64,000 nucleotides of DNA from Saccharomycopsis fibuligera x Saccharomycopsis cf. fibuligera (taxonomy: Eukaryota; Ascomycota; Saccharomycetes; Ascoideales; Saccharomycopsidaceae), in NCBI GenBank assembly GCA_001936135.1, contig CP012813.1, positions 186,001 through 250,000 on the forward strand, read 5' to 3'. The translations under genes were made by a program, and so were the position numbers. A model generated the notes under the pieces. The model saw only the letters and a list, made by a program, of their open reading frames with translations, was not told where the DNA came from and did no database searches. Below, one piece after another: positions 1 to 10,902 of this stretch. How positions within the stretch are numbered: the stretch's first letter is position 1; each line of letters starts with the position of its first letter.

Positions 1-1028
1 GCATGCAAAATAGTGCTGAGCTTGATGTCATGAGCTTTACAATTTTGTAAAAGAAGTTTTAGTTTATGATTTGAAAAATGGATATTGTAGGACAAGTAAC
101 GATCATTATCGTTCTGTCTGTTTGCAAGTTTTTCACTTTTCCAAACAAGTTTTTGAAGATCATTAGCTTCTTTTTGTACTGGATCTATGAACTGGCTTTT
201 CAATATAGTGGCTTGCAAAGAAGCCATGACTTTGGACTTCACAAAACGATTCTTAATCAACCAGCTAGCAACTTTGATACTGGCAGCAGCAGCATTAGTA
301 AGTTTGAAATCTGGAAACAAGTCCTTTGCATGGAAAGAAAGTTCATTGCTACCGTCTTTAGATTCAACGAAATTGTTCAAGTGATACTTGATGTCAAAGA
401 TTCTGTTACCTTTAACTAACTGTAACTTTTCCTTTGCTTCTTCTTCTGTGGTAATATTCAACAAGGTAATTAAATCTTTCAAGAACCCAACCACTGCTCC
501 ACCGTCAACATTCCAGTGATCCAACACCATCGCCAAATGCCCGGTCTCTTCATAAAGTACAAACTTCCATAATGGCTCACCATTTTTGCGATCAAAACCG
601 AAACTGGTATTATTTAAGTGAACCAAAGGCTGAAGCTCATGCACTGGATCAGCTTCCGAACTAAGAGCATCGTATTCCTTTAAGGCAGACGGACTGTCTG
701 GGATCACTTCAAGCACTCTGTCAACATCAAAATGAGTCTTGTATGATGATTGCAACAAATGGCGCAAATTACTGCTATTCTGACTCAAAGAACTCTGACC
801 AGCTTTTTCAATGGCTCTTCTATAATACTTGTCTTCCACAGTAGCTACAAGATTTGGATATCTCCATATTAGCTGCTGAATGGCGTACAAGAGTCTGGTC
901 TTGGAGGGGGTCTTTGTAAGCTGGATCGTTACCGATAAACTGTTGTATAGGTCTTCTGTATGCTGAAGATAAAGGAACTGGTTTCTGAACGAAAGTGGGC
1001 CAACAAAACTGTCTTTGCTGAGGGTCAT
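1..1028 (-). CDS. Alcohol acetyltransferase-family protein (partial, C-terminus beyond window)
   Basis: An open minus-strand frame begins at ATG 1028 and runs off the left edge, giving 342 residues with no stop. It looks like an AATase/condensation-fold acyltransferase of the kind that moves acyl groups from acyl-CoA to alcohols or amines. The N-terminal helix region (about residues 43-67, ending P-N-L-V-A-T-V-E-D) is typical. The active-site motif HxxxDG is present as H161-W-N-V-D165-G, preceded by an N-G-E-P-L-W-K strand near 140. The conserved C-terminal part is outside the window, so substrate cannot be judged. The second family member at 6558-8486 lies on the same strand across a gene-poor gap and aligns well with it, except at this motif. 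Family assignment is fairly sure; orthology to ATF1/ATF2 or SLI1 is not. Confidence 0.8.
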   Translation of the reverse strand, partial: MTLSKDSFVGPLSFRNQFLYLQHTEDLYNSLSVTIQLTKTPSKTRLLYAIQQLIWRYPNLVATVEDKYYRRAIEKAGQSSLSQNSSNLRHLLQSSYKTHFDVDRVLEVIPDSPSALKEYDALSSEADPVHELQPLVHLNNTSFGFDRKNGEPLWKFVLYEETGHLAMVLDHWNVDGGAVVGFLKDLITLLNITTEEEAKEKLQLVKGNRIFDIKYHLNNFVESKDGSNELSFHAKDLFPDFKLTNAAAASIKVASWLIKNRFVKSKVMASLQATILKSQFIDPVQKEANDLQKLVWKSEKLANRQNDNDRYLSYNIHFSNHKLKLLLQNCKAHDIKLSTILH

Positions 1029-2322
1029 TGGATGTGTAGTATGTGATGAATGGTTTAAATAAGAAAAATGGAAAAAACAAGTTCCTCTTGTCTGATCTCT
1101 CGAAAAAAACCAGGTTTTTTTATTTTTTTTTTTATTTTGCTTTGAGGCAACAGACAGTAGACTAGCAGCTACCTTAGTAGCAGATAAAATATATCAAGGC
1201 AAATGAATGAAAACTGACAGGGAATGTGTCGTAGAAAAAGAAACAGAGATTTCCGAGAAAAAGATCTGTTCTTTGCTTTTAGAAGAAAAATTATTCCTTT
1301 GCTGTTGTCGGGACTTTTCCGGAGATAAAGTTGAGTTGTAATTTTCTTTTACTTTTGGACAATAGTGAGATTACAAATGTCAAAATCTTTTCTGGGAAGC
1401 GGGGCAGAGGATATATAAATATCAGAAATATCAAGAATGTCAACACCTACATGAATAATGAACTCTTCCCCCGAGCGAGGGCCGGCACATAATGGGCACC
1501 AGGCCACATTGCTTTCTTTCACTTGATGCCTGATGATCATTTCTCCGGTCGCATCAAAAGTAGCAGCGGCAGCAGCAGCAGCAGCGAACCTGCGAGATCT
1601 GCACTAAACTAAGTTTTTTGCCTGCCCTGTGCAGTGCTCGACAGGCCAGACAGCCTAAAGAGGAGATCAACTGAGATTCCAAAAGCGATGGCGACTGTAA
1701 TAGCGCCAGTTTCCAGCACTAGCACCGGGCAAGCAAACCAGCTTCCAGTTCACGTGGCGGTGTTTATTTTCTACCATTTGTTGGAATTACGCTTTTTGTG
1801 TATGTGTTCTTTCAATGTCTATGTCTACCACAGCCAGATTAAGTAGGCATTCAGTATTTCAGGCCATAATATATTTCATATATGAGTCCAAGAATCATAG
1901 TCTCTGCTTTTGTTTAGATACTCTACAATACGACCAAGTATACTAATTATGACGGTGGATGTCTGGTTGTGTGAAAAACACCAGCTGTAAATAATAATCT
2001 GCTTCGAGGAGCTTGCGCCTTGCATTGTTTTCATGCATGTTGCGACAGCCTAGTGCAGAGAGCTTTTCACGAGTTTTTGAGTTTAGGCCGTTGACTAGAA
2101 GGCTGAAGTAGATGTTCTCTTTTTGTCCGCATCGCATGTAAGCCAACATTGAATTTAAAAAATAAAAGTAAAATTAAATAAAATAAAAACATGGTCCATT
2201 GTGGAGTGTCCTGTAGGAAACATAAAAAAAATATTGACCGCAATTGTTGAGCTACAGGCTCGTTGTTTACAAAGTGTCCGGTTATCATGATCATCACCAC
2301 AGCTGTACGTCTTCAAAGTGTG

Positions 2323-2529
2323 TCATGCGAATATGTGTTTGCTTCCTGTTTGTTTTAAATCTTGCAAGTTTTGTGATTTTTCTTCAGTTAGGCAACCTGA
2401 AGGAGCTGAAGGACCCGAACCTGCGGCCATTTTTCCCAACAATTGATAGTCATACTTACTTGGCAGCGGTGTATTCACACCAACTCTGACAAGCTGTAAG
2501 TTTGTCAAGTCGCATTGCTTCTCAGACAT
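2323..2529 (-). CDS. Possible small protein, 68 aa, unrecognised
   Basis: A minus-strand ORF starts at an ATG with A at -3. Its composition looks more coding-like than other short ORFs nearby (N-terminus MSEKQCDLTN, then LQLVRVGVNTPLPSKYDYQL). I recognise no family, signal peptide or membrane segment. A sequence resembling a splice donor (GTAAGT) lies inside it, so it could be one exon of a longer gene or a relic. Without a homologue this is a weak call. Confidence 0.15.
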   Translation of the reverse strand: MSEKQCDLTNLQLVRVGVNTPLPSKYDYQLLGKMAAGSGPSAPSGCLTEEKSQNLQDLKQTGSKHIFA

Positions 2530-4060
2530 GTTTTTGACCCACATATTTGAATTACATGCATTTGCCAACCCATATATATGCAAATCATTTTCCCTACTTT
2601 GTTGCAATTGTTTCAAATAAGACTTTCAACAATAAGCGGTCGGCCACTGTCTCTATATGTCTGTATCCGTAAAATGAGCACGCCAAAATGTAGTCAATGC
2701 ACTATCCATTTCTACGGTCTAGCCCATTTCATGCTTGGACCATTCAGCACCGCCATCAAGAAATTAGGAAAAACTCAAAGTACTGAGAACGAAAAGTAAA
2801 GGCAAATACATCTAGTTAAAGGAACACCCGTAGTTACGTTTATATCTGTTTAAAACTAGACAGATAGAAGCCAGAAAAATAGACTGTCGATGCTGCCCTA
2901 GATTGTTTGCACTGTAATTATTCGTATTTTCTTATTGTCTAAGAACGGTGACATATGGGTATCAAAAAGGTTTTTGCTAGCTTTGTCTATAGTGATAATT
3001 TCGCTTGGCTAAGCTTTAATTGCATAACTGCTGCGGCAATTTGGACTTCGGCATACTCCTCCGATAAGCATATTTATCAATTTTACACGACAGAATAAAA
3101 GTATACAGCAAAAAAAGAAAAAAAGAAGAAAAATGGCTAAAATTCATGGCCTGGAAGAAGATTTGCTTTTGCTTTGATTGCAAGACAATTTATGCGCATT
3201 GGTTCTTATTTACTGTGGGTTTCTCCTCGTACGATTATCGTTTCAAGCTCGAGAAAACCTCCTTGCTAGCAAATAAATTTGTCTTTTGGTAAATAAACCC
3301 TCAAAATGCTTCACCCGTCTTGTGTTAATTTAAGTTGTCTTCATGCTTTAGCTTGATAAATGAGGTAGCACCAATTAACAGTTGTTGGCTCGCTGTGCAA
3401 TAATTAAGGTATACAGTTATACGGTTGGTGGCAGAGATGGTAAGTTCAAGGGTTTTAAAGTTTTCCTGATTGGTACTCAAATTTATATTATCCCTGTTGT
3501 ATTGCTCATAGAGTATTACTCGCAACAGCATTACATTGGAGATCACGGATGTTGAGCATTACCAAATTAGAAGAACTCGCGTGGCACAGCATGGTAAATT
3601 CGAACTGTGTGTTACCAACACAATGATTGTAGACTTCTTGTTTGATATATTGCCAATCCTAAAACAAAATCTGGAAGCCGTGTAGTACAGTTGCCTAATT
3701 GGTTCAAAGTTCCTTCCCTACTCATGCCAACTGGTCTATTTGTCCATACCTGAGACCAATGGGGCTCGGTTTTTAGTCAATATCTACGGCGTCCAGATGT
3801 TACACAATAAAAAAGGTTGCGGAAGTTCATGGAAGATCATGGTGTTGCAAGGTGTACATTGGCTGTCTTTTAACTGTCTGTAGCAGGACTGCATCGTATA
3901 AATATATACATTCAATCTAATATTTGGTAGTTAGCCTAGGCTAGCTTGTAAATCTCTTTTGATTTTTTCAAATCCCAGGGTAACTGAGCAAACTATTGTA
4001 AATAATATTTGTAAGATGTTCTTTCAAAATTGCTAAATTTTTTCAACGCTTTCAATAAAG

Positions 4061-4090
<30 letters not shown>
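4061..4090. repeat. Poly(A) tract, 30 bp
   Basis: Thirty uninterrupted A within the gene-poor interval. Confidence 0.95.
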
Positions 4091-4095
<5 letters not shown>

Positions 4096-5500
4096 AAACA
4101 GAAAACCCAGTCACCCAAGGGTGTAGTTCTTTTACAAATATGTCAATAACGACTACATAAATAATTACTACTCCACATTTGATGTCCGATACGCTCAAAT
4201 TGCAATTTCCGCAAGCTTGACTGAATTTCAACTGAAACCTACTGGAGGAAAATCTTTTTACTGCCGTGCACAATGCATGGTTCGGAAAATAACAATATTG
4301 CACTTCATGCATATATATATTCTTCCCAAGCACATCTGCCAAAAATAAAAGCATTCAAGACACGTCTTGCTTATCATTCTAGGTGCACTTCCTATTTTGG
4401 TCGTGAATACCAATCAAAGCTTTGGCAGCTCAGCAGCTAAGCAATTTTATTTCCGCATACGGTAATTTTGCAATATTTTGTAAGGTAAAAAAAGCACAGC
4501 AGTAACTACAAGGTATCAAAAAAGAGTCAACGTAAACGAGCTGTTTAGACGAACTTTAGTTTTTCTGGCTAGCTGCAGTTTTAGATAGGCTGTAGAAAAA
4601 AAAAATATTGTACTTTGAAACAAGCTCAGACTTGAATCAAAGACATCAAAATGTACATGAAACGAAACAATGTCTTTTCAGCCTTTCGAGTCTGGCTTGC
4701 AACTGTACCAAGACAGAGATTGCTATCATCACGTAATATCACCTATCTTGAAGCAGTTGTTCCCAACCAAGCAATGATAAATCAAAAAACCATGATTGAT
4801 GCACCCTGTATACCGGTAAATTGCTTAGATGGAAACTGTCACAAATCCCGTCTATACCATCAGAATTTGTAGATTTTGTTTTAAGACGCAAGAATGTTTT
4901 TTAAATCATGCTGTAAAACAGGTTTGTGTATCATAGTTATAGTATGCGACACACTTATTCGTTCATATAAAAATGTCAAGTCTTCGTACAGATTGATGCA
5001 TATTACGATATTTGGGCTAACGCAGGTAGATGCACTATAAACAAGAGACCACCAAATTTAGAAATGTTTTGCTGATCATTTAACTATTGCATGCACAATG
5101 TCTTGTTTTGGAAACTTTATGGCCCTGTTTGGCGGAGTGGTAGTGATAATTAAAAAACAAAAAGGCTGGATTGGATCAAGCACCAATTGGTGCTTTTCAG
5201 TATATATATTCGTATACCGGTGCATACGCCGATGTTGAGTAGAAAGAACGCTGACGTGTTTGACAAATTTTCTATGATTTGGAAGGTGTGACAATTTGGC
5301 GGTTTTTGATGAATGTATACTTCAAAAATTCAATGGTAGCTGGTTTTGGGTGTCTATATTATATAGCTACAGCTTGCTGTGACCCAACCTTGCCTGTTAA
5401 TTGGTTCAATACCCTTAAAATTTTCCACTATATAAGCAGTATATAGCACATATTTGTATGCCAGGGTGCCGTTTACAAAGATGCAAAGTATTTTTACTGA

Positions 5501-5540
5501 TAACAGGGTCTTTATATTGGTAACAGGGTCTTTTTATCTA
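5501..5540. repeat. 20-bp imperfect tandem duplication
   Basis: Two copies of TAACAGGGTCTTT begin at 5501 and 5521, with related A/T-rich tails, inside the gene-poor interval. Function unknown. Confidence 0.7.
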
Positions 5541-6557
5541 GATGCACTCAACAATCCCTGTTGAGTACTTTAATAGGACAAAAGTGACAAATTTCAACAT
5601 CAAAAAAAAGTAATTATTAATTATCGAAATTGGTTGAAGGTATGCTTGTATAAATATAAGACTCACTTTTACCTTGAAGTTGAATCCTAAAGCTGAGTCG
5701 GAATATTTCTTTCAGTTTGGTTAGCAGTTTCTAAATGTTGTAAGTACTTATTGGAGAATCATCTTCTTTATACAAAATTTGTCGTCTCTTCCATCCTCCT
5801 GTTCTCCGCGAGAGAGCAAGCAGTGTATGGCAAGAAATTTGCGTTGTTTCTGAAAACAGTTAATTTATATTGATGGCAACATTTCCGCCCCAGAGCCCAA
5901 ATTGAAACAATAATTAGCCACAGTTTGCTTTCTCTTTTGAGAATAATTAACAGTAGAGAACAACAAGAAGTAATATGGGTCTTGGGTCCTAAGCAAGGAG
6001 TTCAGTTCTGCAGTACATTATACGAGAGACATAGAATATTGCTCTAGTGGAGGGGAAAATAATAATAACATCTTATTTTAGGAATAAGGAAACAAAATAA
6101 GAAAGATAGTACATAAATGGGCACCAAAGAATGGCTATAAAAACAGAAGCACAATGAAAAACCACAACCTCAAAACCTAAAACCAAATCAAAAAAAGAAA
6201 GTCCAGAATACACAAAACTAAGGTAAAAATAATAGGGTATAACAAACTAATACTGCCAGCAACAATTTCAAAATCAGAAACAAAAGGATTAAAAAGAGAA
6301 ATAAAAATAAAAACCACTGATAAAAGATAAAAAAAAAAAAAAAAAAAAGCACTTTTAAAAAACTAAAACACAATCACATAGAAAAAGTGGCTCTCCAGTC
6401 ATTATGAAGTAACCAGATAGTTTTGACAAAACAGAAAACAAAGGCAACGGTTATAACAAAATTCAAAATAAGAATATACCGCAACGAAACCCAAGGCATT
6501 GGCAAATTAATATTGTTTTTAACAGCGTCATTTCAAGCGAGTTAAAATATAGCTTGC

Positions 6558-8486
6558 TTAGTCGATTGCCAACTGAACTAAAAACTTTTTGAAAGCGTCT
6601 ACCACATCTTCAAACTTACTTACCACCAACGCATCACAACTTCCCACACTGAAATTAATACCTTGACTCTTTGTTGATACCAAACTGATCACATTTGCCC
6701 CATACAACAAGTTTGAGTGCATTGAGTAGTCCATTTCCGAGATATCGTATCTGTTAATGTTAAATTCCCGCGCCAGACCCAATCCTGTTTTTGTACCCGG
6801 AGTCATCATCATTAACTCATCACTCAAAGCAAACCCATCCGTTCCCGTTCCTCCGCTCCAACTTTGGGAATATTGATGTTGCAGTAGTTGCTTTTGATGC
6901 AGCTGAGTAGCCAAGCTGGCCAATCCGGCATTAGAAAATGTCAAGAAACAATCCTTGCGATTAATGGTTTCCAATTTATGTTCCACCAAATTTTCTGGCG
7001 GCACCAAGTAATTCAAAGTTTCAATGTTTTGTAAAATTTTGCTAATATTACCCAAGATCAGATCAAAGTAAACTTGATACTGTTGAAGTAATGGCCAACT
7101 TAGATCGTCTTCTTGAAGTGGCTCGATGAGAATTTTGACCATTTGAGTATAGTTTCCATCCAGCAGGGCTCCTCTACCGCTGGCTTGGACAGTAGTGTTG
7201 CTATCTTTAAGCTTGGCTAGAGTGTAAGAGGGCACTGAGGGCAAATAGGACCGCAAGTCAATAGAATGTTCAATTTTGATAAATTTTTCAGTGTTTCCGT
7301 GTACTCGGTTCACTGCGATCCAGTATAGGATGATTACCACAGTGTTGATGGTAACACCATGTCTTTTGCATGATTTGGTTAGTTCAGCTGCTGTTGTTAA
7401 ATCCAAGTTAACTAAGCGGAAATCGTAATCTGGGACGTTACTACTTGTTGTGTTTATAGTTGGAGCGGCGTAAAAATCTAACTCTGAAAGTTTAAATTTT
7501 TTCTTGATAGTTTTGTTTTTACGGTATAAGATATCTGTGTACTGCTTTTTGAACAAGTCAATTTCATAATTTGAAATAATTTTTTGTGGGTTGTTGAGAA
7601 GCTTGATTGGCTTGAGTTTGAATTTTATACTTTTAGATAGCTGGAAATCAAAATATGTTGTAGGATAATTGGATAAATTCTTCTTTATTTCGAAGAAATC
7701 CTTCTTAAAGTTAATAAATTCAGGCTTCATCTCGAACTCCTTGATAGAAAGCATGCCTGCTGATTCAACGGTTTTGCCATTTGATGATTCAGGGTCACTA
7801 CTTATTATTGTGGTAGTGGTCATATCACTTATAGCAGATTCATAGTGGTTAAACAATACTGCTAGCTCTTTATGAATTTGAATCAACAAGACATGATCAA
7901 TGAAAGCTGGATTAGCTACTATAATAATTTTGTTAAGTTTGCTGACAACGAATAATTTCCATAATGCATTACCATTCACATAATTAAATTCAAACTTGCA
8001 CTTCTGAAATATCTGCTTATAAAATAATTCCTGGTAAGCCTGGTTATCGTAAACGACATCAGAAAATTGTGATACTTCGCTGGAATAATCGTTAACAAAT
8101 TCAACCAAGTTTTCGCTAAAGTCAATTTTGTGGATTGGTCTAACTTGAACTTTAGGTCCCAAATTATTAAGCCTACCTTCATTGGCATCTTCTAAAGTCG
8201 CTAGCATCGAAGGATGATGAAGTACAACCTTCGATAAGCAGTAGTACAACATTGGGGAAGTGATGGTTCCCGTATAAGTTGCAGCTACCGCAATATTGTT
8301 TGCGATTTGATTAGTTCTGGCAGCTTCAAATTGTAGAAGTTCATTGTAACCTGTATGTGATTGTTAGCAGTTGATTTGATTTGTGAAACCGAGATCAAAA
8401 ATTAAAGATATCTAAAAACAGAGTCAGTAAATAGACGACATACCGGGCTTTCTGTAAAAGCTTTCTTTGGATATTACCTCGGCCAT
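6558..8486 (-). CDS. Alcohol acetyltransferase-like protein with degenerate HxxxD motif (intron)
   Basis: Two exons: 8486-8444 and 8350-6558. The 93-bp intron has donor GTATGT, branch site TGCTAAC (8363-8369) and CAG acceptor. Exon 1 encodes MAEVISKESFYRKPG; the product is 611 aa. It aligns with the partial gene at the left edge: the L-P-x-L-A-T-x-E-D helix region and N-G-N-A-L-W-K strand match. The catalytic HxxxDG is replaced by P162-A-F-I-D166-H, so His is lost while Asp stays. The C-terminus keeps a G-I-N-F-S-V-G strand and a final amphipathic helix as in AATases. Low-complexity insertions lengthen the middle. The frame is intact over 1.8 kb, arguing against a pseudogene. It may be a non-catalytic or altered-mechanism relative; substrate unknown. 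The exon model is well supported, the function is not. Confidence 0.8.
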
Positions 8487-9007
8487 GATTTAAAACCGTT
8501 TGAAATTGAATTTTTGCAAATTATGTTTTTAGTTGTGTTTAAGTGAAATAATCTATGCGATATAGATCCAAATCTAGTGAAATTGCATACAACAGGTATG
8601 TTCTAGAATTTTTGATAAAAGAGAATAAAATGTCCTCAAAGATAAAGAACCAAAACAAGAAACCAGTGACAACAGGAGATTTGAAGCAGATATACTACCA
8701 CTGCAATGCATACGTCTCAAGTGAAAGGAGGAGGAGTAAGAGAAGTAGGTGTCTTTAATCGGGGCGGGACTAATTGACTTTCAAAACTGTATTGGTCGTT
8801 CAACACGAGCATGAAGGCCGCACGAGGCAGCAATAGGCTGCGTTACAGCACATCTGGATGCAGAATGCGTTTGGCGGGAAAACTGGCAAAATCACTACGT
8901 TGCAAATATTGAGATCAATATTAATGAATTCTGTTGTTAGTGAGCAGAGCTTTTTTTGGCACATTGCAACTATACTGATCAAAAGGCTTTTTTCATTAGT
9001 TCAAATC

Positions 9008-9250
9008 CTATTGTTTTTCTGGTTTAGGTAGCATGTTGGAGATAGAGCTAACAAACGCCGTGAGCTTGAAGTGTGCCACATTTATGTTGCGAGCCTCAAT
9101 CCAGATCAAAGCTACGTTGCAGTAGTTACCTTTTAGTTGGACCATAAGCTGTGGTTGCCACGGCAACGATTCCCCGTCAATGTTCACAAGCTGCGCAACT
9201 GCCAAAAACAGAAAACACAGAATGCCACGAACGGAAATTATGAACGACAT
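9008..9250 (-). CDS. Possible small secreted protein or relic, 80 aa
   Basis: From ATG 9250 the frame encodes a hydrophobic N-terminus (about residues 3-22, ISVRGILCFLFLAVAQLV) that looks like a signal peptide. It is followed by 55 residues with alternating hydrophobic positions and one Cys. The frame stays open upstream to about 9454, so the true start is uncertain. The pattern after the signal weakly recalls the N-terminal beta-domain of fungal deuterolysins, but there is no HExxH zinc motif and the frame ends early. It could be a relic. No confident family. Confidence 0.2.
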   Translation of the reverse strand: MSFIISVRGILCFLFLAVAQLVNIDGESLPWQPQLMVQLKGNYCNVALIWIEARNINVAHFKLTAFVSSISNMLPKPEKQ

Positions 9251-9890
9251 TTTGTGAAAGCAAAACATGTTTTTGGGCAGTTTTGAGAATCGCTTTTGCC
9301 AATTCTTTCGACTTTTCCAAAATTCTTGAGAATTTCTAGAATATTTACGAATGGGTTGGCATGATATTGCATGTAAACACGCATAACCAGGGTGGTTTTG
9401 TCGTCTTGTGAGATATACGGCCAGGTTGGGTGACCAATAACCAATTAAATTCAAAATCAGTTAGCTTATAAATAATAACAACCGTGTTTTCAATGGTTGC
9501 CTAACATATTTTAGCACATTATATCTTCTTTTTATGTGTTTTACATAATCTTCCAGTAATCATCTTAAGTGTATCTTAAGAAACTAGTTTTAAACTACAC
9601 TAGCTGAGTCGTCTTTGGATAAATTACACAAACATGATGAAATAAATGTTACTATATTTTCAAATTTTTGACTACTAAATTTATAGTAAAGCAATCACTC
9701 TCTGTATACTTTTCGCACCCTATTTCCATCTACTCTTGTGTTCCGTTGAGATGTTATAAGGACATATTACTAGCACCCCATAACTTCCGTTTTGAAGACT
9801 ATTTCACTCGCAGTAATTATAATTGAACACAGTTGGTTAAAGGCATCTTTCACTACCCTCTGATTGAAACGTTTGTGCAGTTTTGTCTCA

Positions 9891-9950
9891 TTTTTTTTTA
9901 TTTTTTTTATTTTTTTTATTTTTTTTATTTTTTTTATTTTTTTTATTTTT
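9891..9950. repeat. 9-bp A(T)8 microsatellite
   Basis: Six regular repeats of A followed by eight T, with a longer T run at the left end. Simple-sequence repeat in intergenic DNA, likely length-polymorphic. Confidence 0.95.
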
Positions 9951-10902
9951 CTACTTTGTTTTGTTGTGCAATATGCATGATTTCAACATGTAATGCACAA
10001 TATATAAGTTCATAGCCTGTACTTTTGAATACTATCACCGCACTGGACCACCATAACAAGTTTTGGAGAATTTTTGTGGTATTTACAAAGATCTGTCATT
10101 TAAAGTGGCCCCACACAGGTGTATTTGAGTGTAAAAATGTTCCAAAAATAAAAAATTAAAAATGTCCACCCCACATCGACGCCTTGAATTTACTATAAGC
10201 ACTGATCAACAAAACGTCAAGATGCTTATATGCATTATTTATTGCTTAAGATACATATCATGAAATACACATCTGACATAGTACCCTCGATAACCTTATT
10301 CTGTCTAGTTAAATAACCGTTATAGTAAACGTTATTGGACAAACTCAGTAAGACTAGAGTCCAGTTTACAGCATTGCGATTTTCATAATCCGGTGAGTCA
10401 ATTATACTAGAGTTCTTTTAGTCTATCCGAGAGCTTGCTAAACCACATTTCACTCAAGTACCGTAAATAGAGGACAAGCACATATCATTAGACAACAATT
10501 GTTATAAAAAAAAAAAAAATAAAAAAAAAAAAAAAATCAGACTGTTACTATTCCGACATTTTTATTTTTGCTCTGGTATATTTCAATCCGTGATTATTTA
10601 AAAAGTAATATCAAAAGCAAAAGATTGATTTAATCACCTCTCCACAGAGATCTTGATCATGTGATGTACCTCTTCTACAGAGCTTCGAGCATATATTCGG
10701 CTTTATTTGTATTGCTTTCTTTTTCCGAGAATCCAAGAAGTTTGCCAGGACTACTAATACACTAACAAACCATTATTAAGATATAGACTTTACACCTTGC
10801 TGACAAAGCAACCACCCGATACTAATAAAAATCAAAACATTACATTAAAATGATGGTATATAAAACACCCTTTTGCTCAAACTAATTCGTTCAAAGGTTC
10901 GC

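Larger units (their letters stand above)
1029..6557. other. 5.5-kb interval without a recognisable gene
   Basis: AT-rich DNA between two acyltransferase-family genes. It holds a 30-A tract (4061-4090), a 20-bp imperfect tandem duplication (5501-5540), a CACGTG at 1755-1760, and only short ORFs. The most coding-like are a 68-codon minus-strand ORF (2323-2529) and a plus-strand 41-codon ORF starting at 2674. No tRNA-like B box with a matching A box was found. It is far longer than the usual 0.4-2 kb gaps elsewhere in this window. Confidence 0.6.
8487..10902. other. 2.4-kb intergenic region
   Basis: It holds the promoter of the acyltransferase-like gene, one possible secreted micro-protein ORF (9008-9250, minus), and a 60-bp A(T)8 microsatellite (9891-9950). 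Two A-rich tracts (about 10506-10537) follow, then the 3' flank of the Cdb4-like gene. No RNA gene recognised. Confidence 0.5.

Noticed and set aside
1040-1096. C/D snoRNA-like pair (GTGATGA and CTGA) upstream of the first gene
   Set aside because: No terminal stem and too short a spacing for a yeast C/D snoRNA.
3590-3615. Reverse-strand GTTCGAAT sequence resembling a tRNA T-loop
   Set aside because: Does not match the full B-box consensus and has no A box or paired arms.
4651-4872. 73-codon plus-strand ORF in the gene-poor interval
   Set aside because: Has an ATG with A at -3 but no recognisable family and no composition signal; not called.
5340-5425. tRNA-like B box (GGTTCAATACC near 5403)
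   Set aside because: No matching A box or acceptor stem at the right distance upstream; cannot be folded into a cloverleaf by eye.
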